64,000 bases of DNA from Streptomyces sp. CBMA152 (lineage in GTDB: Bacteria; Actinomycetota; Actinomycetes; Streptomycetales; Streptomycetaceae): the NCBI RefSeq assembly GCF_014596475.1, contig NZ_MECJ01000029.1, forward strand, positions 310,001 through 374,000, in the 5' to 3' direction. Under the pieces are notes generated by a model that saw only the letters and a program-made list of their open reading frames with translations, had not been told where the DNA came from and made no database searches. The position numbers were made by a program, and so were the translations under genes. Position 1 is the first letter of the stretch; every line of letters starts with the position of its first letter. Shown here in pieces: positions 53,551 through 61,787 of this stretch.

Positions 53551-53775
53551 AGGGGCGCGGGGAACTGCGCGAGCAACCCAGCACGGTCCGCAGACGAAAG
53601 CGGGTGCAGGGGCGAAGCCCCGCTGCCCACCCACCCCAGCCGGGGCCCGGGGCGGAGCCCCGAGCGGGGTGCAGGGGCCGCAGGCCCCGCGAACGGGGTC
53701 CGGGGGCGTAGCCCCCGGGAAACCACCTCCGCCCCCACCCACCCCCGGAGGGTTTAGGGAAGGGGTGGGGTGGGG
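53551..53775. mobile_element. Half copy of the inverted-repeat element with extra G+C repeats
   Basis: It starts at AGGGGCGCGGGGAACTGCGC (right half of the core), then CAGCACGGTCCGCAGACGAA. Several short stem-loops built on GGGGC-GAAGCCCC and CCGGGGGCGTAGCCCCCGG follow. It ends with the right terminal repeat GGGAAGGGGTGGGGTGGGG at 53775. The left terminal repeat is missing. Confidence 0.68.
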
Positions 53776-54004
53776 CAGCTCACGCGGGGGCACAGCGTGG
53801 GCGCCGGGCGCGAGGGGTGTGCGGGTGGGCACCCGAAGGCGCGGACGCGCGGTCCGGTGCGCCGACAGGGGCGCATGGGACACCTGAGCCGACACCTTCG
53901 CGTCGCGTCGACGAGCCCCCCGCACGGGAGTTGACGGGCGAGCTTCGCGGAGCGTGCTCGGCGGACTACGCTGTCCCGACCATCGCGACCTCGTAAGGAG
54001 CCCC

Positions 54005-54655
54005 GTGGCCTGTGACTTGTGGCTGGTCCCCCTTGTCGACGTGCTGTGCCACAGCCCCGACAACCCGTTCGCCGAGGAAATCGCCTCGTACGACAAGGCG
54101 CTCGGCGAGGCCGGGCTGCCGCCCGTGCCCGTCTTCGCGTACATGCCCGGCCTCTCGGGCGACGTGGCCCCGGTCGCGGGCTTCGACTACGACGCGCTGC
54201 ACTTCCTGCGCCGCGCCTACCTCCTCCAGCTCTGCCGCCTCGCGGTGACGCCGGTGGACGAGCTGGGCGGCGACTACGAGCAGCTTCTTGAGATGTTCGA
54301 GACGACGGCCCAGCAGTCACATCTGGTCTGGCACTACGACCACGCGGGCGCGTACGTTCCCGTCGACTTCGCCTCCCCGCTCGCCAACGAGGAACTGCTC
54401 GCCGGGGGCGGTCCGCTGGGCTCCACGCACGGGCTGCTGCGCGAGCTGGAGTTCGTGGCGCCGGCGATCGGCATAGACCCGGCGAACCCCCCGATGGCCC
54501 CGGCGCCGCCGGACCGCCCGACGTCCCTCGAAGAACCCGCGGGCCCCATCCCGTACGACGAGAGCCCCTTCGCACGCGAGCGGCACGTGTGGCTGGGGCT
54601 GCACGCGGCGGCGACGAGGTCGCTGGCGCAGGGCTCTATGATCATCTTCAGCTGA
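54005..54655 (+). CDS. Hypothetical conserved actinobacterial protein
   Basis: The 216-aa soluble protein starts at GTG 54005 after TAAGGAG. It has WLVPLVDVLCHSPDNPFAEEIASYDKALGEAGLPPVPVF in the first third, YDALHFLRRAYLLQLCRLAV in the middle, and no membrane helix. A Pro-rich linker (about 160-180) precedes the last segment (ERHVWLGLHAAATRSLAQGSMIIF). I recognise no family. It precedes the methyltransferase gene by 95 nt. Confidence 0.7.
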   Translation: MACDLWLVPLVDVLCHSPDNPFAEEIASYDKALGEAGLPPVPVFAYMPGLSGDVAPVAGFDYDALHFLRRAYLLQLCRLAVTPVDELGGDYEQLLEMFETTAQQSHLVWHYDHAGAYVPVDFASPLANEELLAGGGPLGSTHGLLRELEFVAPAIGIDPANPPMAPAPPDRPTSLEEPAGPIPYDESPFARERHVWLGLHAAATRSLAQGSMIIFS

Positions 54656-54750
54656 GGTCCCGTGGTCGGGTGGGGGATGTCGCCGGGGCACCATCGGCCC
54701 CACGCCTGACCGTAAACTCCGCGCCATCTGGCGGGAGTAGGACCGGGTCC

Positions 54751-55605
54751 ATGGCACAAACGACGAGCGCTCAGAGCGCCGCCCCGGCCCGCTTCTCCGA
54801 CGTCAAGGGGTGGTTCTGGCCCGCCGACCAACTGCTCTTCGACTGGTTCCTGGCCCGCCAGGAACGCCAGGAACTCCACGGTGACCTGCTGGAACTCGGC
54901 GCGTACCTGGGCAAGAGCGCGATCTTCATGGGGTCGTACCTGCGCGAGGACGAGACGTTCACGGTCTGCGACCTGTTCGACTCGCCCGCGCCGGACGACC
55001 CCAACAGCGAGGAGATGGACCGCTCGTACGCGACGCTGACGCGGCGGGCCTTCGAGTCCAACTACCTCTCTTTCCACGACGAGCTCCCGGTGGTCGTCCA
55101 GGCACCGACGTCGGTGATCGCGGGCCGGGTGCCCGCGTCGTCGTGCCGCTTCATCCATGTCGACGCCTCGCACCTGTACGAGCACGTCCACGGGGACATC
55201 TCGGCGGCTCGGTCGCTGATCGCGCCCGACGGGATCGTGGCGTTCGACGACTTCCGGGCGGAGCACTGTCCGGGGGTCGCGGCGGCGGTGTGGGGTGCGG
55301 TGGCCACGTCCGGCCTGCGGCCGATCGCCATCACCGGTACGAAGATGTACGGCACGTGGTCGGATCCGGCGCCCGCCCGGGAGGAGCTTCTGACCTGGCT
55401 GTCGGGGCGGTCGGACATGTGGCACGGGGTGGAGGAGGTGGCGGGTTCGCCGTTGATCCGGATCGACGGCAAGAAGGCGAAGTCTCCGGCGCATCCGAAG
55501 TCGAAGCACGAGGGCGCAACCCCCTCGACGCCGAAGGCGAAGCCCCCGGCCCCCCGCCAGCCCCTGACCCGCCGCCTGGCGAGGACGCTGCTCCCGCGCC
55601 GCTGA
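54751..55605 (+). CDS. Class I SAM-dependent methyltransferase (family 24 type)
   Basis: The 284-aa protein has the SAM loop LLELGAYLGKSAIFMGSYL, VCDLFDSPAPDD at the acidic position and FIHVDASHLYEHVHGDISAARSLIAPDGIVAFDDF. This is the plan of Methyltransf_24 proteins that often modify sugars or sit in glycan clusters. The C-terminus (about 245-284) is basic and Pro-rich. ATG 54751 is the first good start. It lies close to the GT2/GT-C gene but is separated by a repeat and a hypothetical gene. Confidence 0.84.
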   Translation: MAQTTSAQSAAPARFSDVKGWFWPADQLLFDWFLARQERQELHGDLLELGAYLGKSAIFMGSYLREDETFTVCDLFDSPAPDDPNSEEMDRSYATLTRRAFESNYLSFHDELPVVVQAPTSVIAGRVPASSCRFIHVDASHLYEHVHGDISAARSLIAPDGIVAFDDFRAEHCPGVAAAVWGAVATSGLRPIAITGTKMYGTWSDPAPAREELLTWLSGRSDMWHGVEEVAGSPLIRIDGKKAKSPAHPKSKHEGATPSTPKAKPPAPRQPLTRRLARTLLPRR

Positions 55606-55616
55606 CGCGGAGGTTT

Positions 55617-55996
55617 CCCCCACCCCACCCCTTCCCGAAACCCTGCCGGGGGCTGTCGTTCGTCTGGCGGCCGGTGGGGCCTGCTCGCGCAGTTCCCCGC
55701 GCCCCTTGATGGGCCCGGACGGCCCTCCTTAGGGGCGCGGGGAACTGCGCGAGCAACCCAGCACGATCCGCAGACAAAGCGGGGTGCAGGGGCACAGCCC
55801 CGCTACCCACCCACGCCAGCGGCGCGCTGGGGCGTGGCCCCGCTACCCACCCACCCCTGCCGGGGTTCGGGGCGGAGCTCCGAGCGGGGCGCAGGGGCCG
55901 CAGGCCCCGCGAACGGGGTCCGGGGGCGTAGCCCCCGGAGAGCCACCCTCCACCCCCACCCACCCCCGGAGGGTTTAGGGAAGGGGCGGGGTGGGG
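55617..55996. mobile_element. 380-bp inverted-repeat element, long form
   Basis: The left end CCCCACCCCACCCCTTCCCG and right end GGGAAGGGGCGGGGTGGGG bound the segment. The core palindrome at about 55687-55758 has arms GCGCAGTTCCCCGCGCCCCT and inverse. The remaining ~200 bp consist of G+C stem-loops shared with 53551-53775. It occupies the whole gap between the methyltransferase and SLATT genes. Confidence 0.72.
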
Positions 55997-56016
55997 GCCA
56001 AAACCGCCGTAGGCCG

Positions 56017-56745
56017 CTAGCGCGGCGGCTCCGGGGGGCGCTGTCGCGGCATGTTCGGGCGCGTGCCCGGGGGGAGGGGGAAGCGGCCCGGGCCCGGGGC
56101 CGCGTCCGGGCGGGGGGTGGCCGACGCCAGGGACTGCATCACCAGGGGGGCCGGGCCGGAGCGGAACTCCACCATCCAGTCCGCCGTCTCGGAGCGGACC
56201 AGCTCCGTCACGTCCTCCGAGAAGCGACGCAACACCACCAGACAACGTTCCGCCGCCTCACTCGCCGTCCCCTCCGTCGGCCCCAACACCTCCCGCACAC
56301 TCTCCGACGCCCAGTCGAACTGCAACCCCTGCAACCGCCGCTGCACCGCCTGCGCCGTCGCGACATCCCGCATCCACCCGGACGTGAGCCCGAAGTACCG
56401 GTCGCAGGCCAGGCACGCCGCGCCAAGGAGCAGCGACACGTAACCCCACCCGGACGCCCCCGACAGCGCCCCCGTCACATCGAGCAGCGGCAGCCCCGCC
56501 CCCGCGATCGCCCCCGCCGCCGTACACACCCGCAGCACCCGCGCGCCCCGCCGTTTCCACAGCCGGTCCGCGAGGTACCACTCGGCCGTGCGCAGCGCGC
56601 CCGCCTCCACCCACCGGTACAGCTCGTCGAGGCGTTCCGCGGGCTCGCCCCAGTCGCCGAGCGGGAACGGGCGTCCGGTCAGGTCGCCCTCGTCCCGGGG
56701 CGGTCCCGGCGGAAGCCCCTCGGGCTGCATCTCCGGCTGGCTCAC
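56017..56745 (-). CDS. SLATT-domain two-helix membrane protein
   Basis: The 242-aa protein has a SLATT domain at about 28-185. It reads RLDELYRWVEAGALRTAEWYLADRLWKRRGARVLRV, then two hydrophobic hairpin helices, then LACDRYFGLTSGWMRDVATAQAVQRRLQGLQFDWA. SLATT proteins are proposed pore-forming effectors of nucleotide-sensing defence systems. No SMODS or SLOG sensor gene is adjacent, so a defence role is not shown. GTG 56745 follows GGAGGGAGC. The C-terminus is Pro/Arg-rich. Confidence 0.82.
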   Translation of the reverse strand: MSQPEMQPEGLPPGPPRDEGDLTGRPFPLGDWGEPAERLDELYRWVEAGALRTAEWYLADRLWKRRGARVLRVCTAAGAIAGAGLPLLDVTGALSGASGWGYVSLLLGAACLACDRYFGLTSGWMRDVATAQAVQRRLQGLQFDWASESVREVLGPTEGTASEAAERCLVVLRRFSEDVTELVRSETADWMVEFRSGPAPLVMQSLASATPRPDAAPGPGRFPLPPGTRPNMPRQRPPEPPR

Positions 56746-57110
56746 CCGGCGCTCCCTCCGCGGTGCGTAATCGCCCCTGCGTAATCGACCCTGCGCGATC
56801 GGCCTGCGTAATCGACCTTCGTAACGTTCAGACGCGTAACGTACAGTCACGTATACGACGTGCCGCGTAACGATCCGTAGTCATCCGTTGCGCGACCGGC
56901 GCGCGGTCAGCCCGTGATCAGCCCTTCCTACCGCCGAATGGTGGGAGTCGGCCCCGATATCCCGGTATTTCCCCCCGTAAGTGGGCCCTGATCCGGCGCG
57001 GTGACGACGCCCGACTCACTCGAAAGAGTTGTGGGGCAGGCGCCGGGGAGACCACGTAGGCTCGGAGGGAACCGACGCAGCACACGACACGCGACAAGAC
57101 GGAGTGCACC
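56746..57110. other. Divergent spacer with short direct repeats
   Basis: The 365-nt region lies between the SLATT gene and ybaB. Within 56764-56818, TGCGTAATCGCCCC, TGCGTAATCGACCC, TGCGCGATCGGCC and TGCGTAATCGACCT stand head to tail. Within 56819-56875, CGTAACG occurs three times. The repeats begin 18 nt upstream of the SLATT start. No RNA gene is recognised. Confidence 0.6.
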
Positions 57111-57446
57111 GTGATCCCTGGTGGTGGCCAGCCCAACATGCAGCAGCTGCTCCAGCAGGCGCAGAAGATGCAGCAGGACCTCGCCCGCGCGCAGGAGGAG
57201 CTCGCGCGGACCGAGGTCGACGGCCAGTCGGGCGGCGGTCTCGTCAAGGCGACCGTGACCGGCTCCGGTGAGCTGCGCGCCCTCGTCATCGACCCCAAGG
57301 CGGTCGACCCGGACGACACCGAGACCCTCGCCGACCTGGTCGTCGCCGCCGTACAGGCCGCGAACGAGAACGCCCAGCAGCTCCAGCAGGACAAGCTCGG
57401 CCCGCTGGCCCAGGGGCTCGGCGGCATGCCGGGCCTGCCGTTCTAG
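57111..57446 (+). CDS. ybaB: YbaB/EbfC nucleoid-associated protein
   Basis: The 111-aa protein has an N-terminal coiled coil (QQLLQQAQKMQQDLARAQEELART). The YbaB core VDGQSGGGLVKATVTGSGELRALVIDPKAVDPDDTETLADLVVAAVQAANEN follows, then a Gly/Pro tail. These dimers bind DNA and accompany recR in most bacteria. GTG 57111 has GGAG 6 nt upstream. recR follows after 102 nt. Confidence 0.96.
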   Translation: MIPGGGQPNMQQLLQQAQKMQQDLARAQEELARTEVDGQSGGGLVKATVTGSGELRALVIDPKAVDPDDTETLADLVVAAVQAANENAQQLQQDKLGPLAQGLGGMPGLPF

Positions 57447-57548
57447 ACCCGACAGACACCCGACAAGACCCGCACGGGTCCGCCCTTCTGCGGCGCCCGC
57501 GCACCAACTACCGTAAGCACGGTAGCGATCCGGCTGAGAGGCAGTCCG

Positions 57549-58148
57549 TTGTACGAAGGCGTGGTCCAGGACCTCATCGACGAGTTGGGCAGGCTGCCCG
57601 GCGTCGGTCCCAAGAGCGCGCAGCGGATCGCCTTCCACATCCTCCAGGCCGAGCCCACCGACGTACGCCGGCTCGCGCACGCCCTGCTCGAAGTGAAGGA
57701 CAAGGTCCGCTTCTGCGCGGTGTGCGGGAACGTCGCGCAGCAGGAGCAGTGCAACATCTGCCGCGACCCGCGCCGCGACCTCTCCGTCATCTGTGTCGTC
57801 GAGGAGCCGAAGGACGTCGTCGCGATCGAGCGGACCCGTGAGTTCCGCGGCCGCTACCACGTCCTCGGCGGCGCCATCAGCCCCATCGAGGGCGTCGGCC
57901 CGGACGATCTGCGCATCCGCGAGCTGCTCGCCCGGCTCGCCGACGGCACGGTCACCGAGCTGATCCTGGCCACCGACCCCAACCTGGAGGGCGAGGCGAC
58001 AGCGACGTACCTCGCCCGGATGATCAAGCCGATGGGCCTGAAGGTCACCCGGCTGGCCAGCGGACTCCCCGTCGGGGGAGATCTGGAGTACGCGGACGAG
58101 GTCACGCTCGGGCGGGCCTTTGAAGGAAGGCGACTTCTCGATGTCTGA
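57549..58148 (+). CDS. recR: Recombination mediator RecR
   Basis: The 199-aa protein loads RecA with RecF/RecO at gaps. It has an N-terminal HhH (LGRLPGVGPKSAQRIAFHIL), a Cys4 zinc finger C56, C59, C68 and C71, Toprim (ICVVEEPKDVVAIERTREFRGRYHVLGG) and a C-terminal Walker-B-like region. The TTG start follows GAGAGGCAG. It overlaps the DUF5063 gene by 8 nt. Confidence 0.97.
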   Translation: MYEGVVQDLIDELGRLPGVGPKSAQRIAFHILQAEPTDVRRLAHALLEVKDKVRFCAVCGNVAQQEQCNICRDPRRDLSVICVVEEPKDVVAIERTREFRGRYHVLGGAISPIEGVGPDDLRIRELLARLADGTVTELILATDPNLEGEATATYLARMIKPMGLKVTRLASGLPVGGDLEYADEVTLGRAFEGRRLLDV

Positions 58149-58800
58149 CGCAACGCTGCACGCGGCCAACCAGGATCCGGACTCCTTCGCGGTCCAGATC
58201 GCCGACCAGGTCGAGTCCTTCATCGTCGCGGTCACGGAAGTGGCCAGGGGCGACGAGCCGGACAGCGCGGTGCCGTTCCTGCTCCTTGAGGTCTCGCAGC
58301 TGCTCCTGGCCGGCGGGCGGCTCGGCGCGCACGAGGACATCGTCCCGGACGAGCGCTACGAGCCGGACCTCGGCCCGGAGCCCGACGTCGACGACCTGCG
58401 CGAGCGCTTCGCGGCCCTGTTGGAGCCGATCGACGTGTACTCCGAGGTCTTCGACCCGTACGAGCCGCGCAAGGCCCCCGTCGCCTGCCGTATCTCCGAC
58501 GACCTCGCCGACGTCGTCACCGACCTGCGCCACGGCCTCGCCCACTACCGCGCGGGCCGCACCACCGAGGCGCTGTGGTGGTGGCAGTTCTCCTACTTCT
58601 CCAACTGGGGCTCCACCGCCTCCGCCACCCTGCGCGCCCTCCAGTCCCTGGTCGCCCACGTCCGCCTCAACCAGCCCCTGGAGGAGCTGGACGGCCTGGA
58701 CACGGACGAGGACCTCTCCGAGGAGTCCCTGGCGGCCGAGGCGGGCCGCGTCATGGCCGAGGAACTCGCGGGCCCACTGGGCCTGCGGACGGTCAAGTAG
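58141..58800 (+). CDS. DUF5063 protein
   Basis: The 219-aa protein is helical and acidic, with FAVQIADQVESFIVAVTEVARGD, PFLLLEVSQLLLAGGRL, DVDDLRERFAALLEPIDVYSEVFDPYEP and LRHGLAHYRAGRTTEALWWWQFSYFSNWGS. This is the DUF5063 plan, conserved after recR in actinobacteria. ATG 58141 lies inside the last codons of recR, so it is co-translated. A link to recombination is suggested only by this context. Confidence 0.88.
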   Translation: MSDATLHAANQDPDSFAVQIADQVESFIVAVTEVARGDEPDSAVPFLLLEVSQLLLAGGRLGAHEDIVPDERYEPDLGPEPDVDDLRERFAALLEPIDVYSEVFDPYEPRKAPVACRISDDLADVVTDLRHGLAHYRAGRTTEALWWWQFSYFSNWGSTASATLRALQSLVAHVRLNQPLEELDGLDTDEDLSEESLAAEAGRVMAEELAGPLGLRTVK

Positions 58801-59145
58801 CGGTAGGTGCAGGGCAGTTGAGCGTACGTACGGTACGTACGCTCACCTTGCTGCCTCCGCCCGGGGGCGCATGGACTCGCGTACATCCCGGGGCGGAGTC
58901 CGGGGGCGGGTAAGGGGCGCGCCGCGGGGGTCCCGCCCTGTGACCCCGCCCACACCCACGCGTACCCCCAGGTGGCGCGGGGCAGGTGACCCGCCGCGAG
59001 CGGGGCGGGTCCGGGGCTTTCCTGGGTTCCCCCCACCAAGATCATGTCGTGAGCGGGACATCTCACGATGTGGCACCACCCGGGTGGATCCGGCCCGCTC
59101 GTTAGACTGAGCCGACCGCAGTAATGGACTGAGCGAGGAGCGCAC
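58801..59145. other. recR-ask intergenic region with perfect palindrome
   Basis: TGAGCGTACGTAC-G-GTACGTACGCTCA (58819-58845) is a 27-bp perfect palindrome 18 nt after the DUF5063 stop, and acts as terminator or operator. A second inverted repeat TCGTGAG-N8-CTCACGA (59047-59068) lies 78 nt before ask, near a TAGACT (59103-59108) that could be a -10. The stretch between is G+C-rich and otherwise empty. Confidence 0.6.
58819..58845 (+). terminator. 27-bp perfect palindrome after the recR operon
   Basis: Two 13-bp arms (TGAGCGTACGTAC and its complement) are separated by a single G. Such a short loop suggests a DNA-binding site as well as a hairpin. Confidence 0.6.
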
Positions 59146-60417
59146 GTGGGCCTTGTCGTGCAGAAGTACGGAGGCTCCTCCGTTGCCGATGCCGAGGGCA
59201 TCAAGCGCGTCGCCAAGCGGATCGTGGAAGCCAAGAAGAACGGCCACCAGGTGGTCGTCGTGGTTTCCGCGATGGGCGACACGACGGACGAGTTGATCGA
59301 TCTCGCCGAGCAGGTATCTCCGATGCCGACCGGCCGGGAATTCGACATGCTGCTGACCGCCGGAGAGCGGATCTCCATGGCACTTCTCGCCATGGCGATC
59401 AAAAACCTGGGCCACAAAGCCCAGTCGTTCACGGGCAGCCAGGCCGGCGTCATCACCGACTCGGTCCACAACAAAGCGCGGATCATCGATGTCACGCCGG
59501 GGCGGATTCGTACCGCGCTCGACGAGGGCAACATCGCGATCGTGGCCGGGTTCCAGGGCGTCAGCCAGGACTCCAAGGACATCACCACGCTCGGCCGCGG
59601 TGGGTCGGACACGACCGCCGTCGCCCTCGCCGCGGCGCTGGACGCCGAGGTGTGCGAGATCTACACCGATGTCGACGGTGTGTTCACCGCGGACCCGCGT
59701 GTCGTGAAGAAGGCCCGGAAGATCGACTGGATCTCCTTCGAGGACATGCTGGAGCTGGCCGCGTCCGGCTCCAAGGTGCTGCTGCACCGCTGCGTCGAGT
59801 ACGCACGCCGTTACAACATTCCGATCCATGTGCGCTCGTCCTTCAGCGGACTGCAGGGCACCTGGGTCAGCAACGAACCGCGAGGGGATCAGCAGGTGGA
59901 GCACGCCATCATCTCCGGAGTCGCCCACGACGTCTCCGAAGCGAAGATCACGGTGGTCGGCGTTCCCGACAAGCCCGGCGAGGCCGCGGCCATCTTCCGT
60001 ACCATCGCGGACGCCGAGATCAACATCGACATGGTCGTCCAGAACGTGTCGGCCGCGTCGACCGGGCTGACGGACATCTCGTTCACGCTGCCGAAGGCCG
60101 AGGGCCGCAAGGCCATCGACGCGCTGGAGCGGGCGAAGGGCACCATCGGCTTCGAGTCGCTGCGCTACGACGACCAGATCGCCAAGATCTCGCTGGTCGG
60201 CGCCGGTATGAAGACGAACCCGGGTGTCACGGCCGGGTTCTTCGAGGCGCTCAGCGACGCCGGGGTCAACATCGAGCTGATCTCGACGTCCGAGATCCGC
60301 ATCTCGGTGGTCACCCGCGCCGACGACGTCAACGAGGCCGTCCGCGCGGTGCACTCCGCCTTCGGGCTCGACTCCGACTCCGACGAGGCCGTGGTCTACG
60401 GGGGCACCGGACGATGA
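59146..60417 (+). CDS. ask: Aspartokinase (alpha, with internal beta start)
   Basis: The 423-aa aspartate kinase is the first step of Lys/Thr/Met synthesis. It has KYGGSSVADAEGIKRVAKRI, the GGSDTTAVALAAAL loop and YTDVDGVFTADPRVV. Two ACT domains lie at about 265-335 and 345-415. An internal GTG at codon 251 (59896), preceded by GAGGGG, would make the 173-aa beta subunit typical of actinobacterial Ask. GTG 59146 follows GGAGCGCAC. ATGA overlap couples it to asd. Confidence 0.97.
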   Translation: MGLVVQKYGGSSVADAEGIKRVAKRIVEAKKNGHQVVVVVSAMGDTTDELIDLAEQVSPMPTGREFDMLLTAGERISMALLAMAIKNLGHKAQSFTGSQAGVITDSVHNKARIIDVTPGRIRTALDEGNIAIVAGFQGVSQDSKDITTLGRGGSDTTAVALAAALDAEVCEIYTDVDGVFTADPRVVKKARKIDWISFEDMLELAASGSKVLLHRCVEYARRYNIPIHVRSSFSGLQGTWVSNEPRGDQQVEHAIISGVAHDVSEAKITVVGVPDKPGEAAAIFRTIADAEINIDMVVQNVSAASTGLTDISFTLPKAEGRKAIDALERAKGTIGFESLRYDDQIAKISLVGAGMKTNPGVTAGFFEALSDAGVNIELISTSEIRISVVTRADDVNEAVRAVHSAFGLDSDSDEAVVYGGTGR

Positions 60418-61520
60418 CCCGCAAGCCGGCGCTCGCGGTCGTCGGAGCGACCGGGGGCGCCGGCGCGGTGCTGCTCCAGATCCTGTCCCAGCACGCGGAC
60501 GTCTGGGGCGAGATCCGGTTGATCGCCTCCCCGCGCTCGGCGGGCCGTGTCCTCGCCGTGCGCGGCGAGGACACCGAGGTCCGGGCGCTCACCGAGGAAG
60601 CCCTCGACGGCGTCGACGTCGCCGTCTTCCTGGTGCCCGAGCAGGTCGCCGCCCAGTGGGCGCCGGTCGCCGCCGCCAAGGGCGCGGTGGTCGTGGACAC
60701 CTCGGCGGCCTTCCGGATGGACCCGGCGGTGCCGCTGGTGGTGCCCGAGATCAACCCCCATTCCGTACGGCTGCGGCCGCGCGGCATCGTGGCGTCCCCG
60801 CACTGTGTGACGCTCGCGCTGATCGTGGCGGTGGGCGCGCTGCACGCCGAGTACGGGCTCAGCGAGCTCGTCGTCTCCACGTATCAGGCGGTCAGCGGAG
60901 CCGGCCGGGCCGGCGTCGCGACCCTGCGCGACCAGCTCTCCCTCGTCGCCGGTACGGAACTGGGCACCGCGCCCGGCGATGTGCGCCGGGCCGTGGGCGA
61001 GGACACCGGGCCGTTCGCGGCGCCGGTCGCGCTCAATGTGGTGCCGTGGTCGGGCGATCCGGCCGACGGCGGCTGGTCGACCGAGGAGCTGGGGCTGCGC
61101 GACGAGACCCGCAAGGTGCTCGATCTGCCGCGCCTGGCGGTGGCCGCGACCTGCGTACGGGTCCCGGTCGTCACCACCCACTCGGTCTCCGTGCACGCCC
61201 GCTTCGAGAACGAGGTCGAGGTGGCGCGGGCGAACGAGATCCTGGCGACCGCCCCGGGTGTCGTCCTCTTCGACAACCCGGCGGTGGGCGACTTCCCGAC
61301 GCCCGCGGACTCGGTGGGCACCGACCCGGCGTGGGTCGGCCGGGTGCGGCGCTCGCTGGACGATCCGCACGCTCTTGACCTCTTTGTCTGCAGCGACAAC
61401 CTCCGCAAGGGCGCGGCCCTGAACGCCGCGCAGATCGCGGAACTCGCGGCGGGCGAATTCACGGCGGAACAGCGCATGAACTCCGCGGAGAACTCTGCGG
61501 GCAACTCTGCGGCGAAGTAG
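60414..61520 (+). CDS. asd: Aspartate-semialdehyde dehydrogenase-like protein with variant active site
   Basis: The 368-aa protein is Asd-like. It has the NADP loop VVGATGGAGAVLLQIL, STYQAVSGAGRAGV with Q158, E231/R233 in DETRKVL, and His256 in RVPVVTTHSVSVHARFE. The catalytic Cys131 is kept. The surrounding motif is S-P-H-C-V-T, not the usual N-P-N-C-[ST]-T. It is ATGA-coupled to ask, which supports the pathway role. The C-terminus carries an unusual SAENSAGNSAAK tail. Confidence 0.9.
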   Translation: MTRKPALAVVGATGGAGAVLLQILSQHADVWGEIRLIASPRSAGRVLAVRGEDTEVRALTEEALDGVDVAVFLVPEQVAAQWAPVAAAKGAVVVDTSAAFRMDPAVPLVVPEINPHSVRLRPRGIVASPHCVTLALIVAVGALHAEYGLSELVVSTYQAVSGAGRAGVATLRDQLSLVAGTELGTAPGDVRRAVGEDTGPFAAPVALNVVPWSGDPADGGWSTEELGLRDETRKVLDLPRLAVAATCVRVPVVTTHSVSVHARFENEVEVARANEILATAPGVVLFDNPAVGDFPTPADSVGTDPAWVGRVRRSLDDPHALDLFVCSDNLRKGAALNAAQIAELAAGEFTAEQRMNSAENSAGNSAAK

Positions 61521-61787
61521 CCACGAACTTTGTAGGATCTGTGAACGCTCTGTGAGCAAGTCGCTGGTCTGTACCACTTGAACTGCGCCGTTGCCCTGTT
61601 ACACGATTCATTTCCGTGTCCCTGCAACCGGCAGCCCGGCATGGAGCGTCTATGCGGTCGCCCATTCAAGGTGCCGTAAATATTGGGGCATTGGGGAAGA
61701 GCGAGTACGCATGAGGACATTTGTCGCACTGTCAAAAACGGTGTCGTACGCGTACAACCCTGACGGGGGGAAGCGTGTCCAACTGGC

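Noticed and set aside
53551..53775. CRISPR-like array because of repeated G+C units
   Set aside because: Units differ in length and sequence, there are no regular spacers and no cas genes. They are nested stem-loops of a repeat element.
57000..57110. Possible SRP (4.5S) RNA upstream of ybaB, from GGAGGGAACCGACGCAGC
   Set aside because: It only loosely resembles the conserved CCGGAAGGAAGCAGC core, and I see no matching stem around it.
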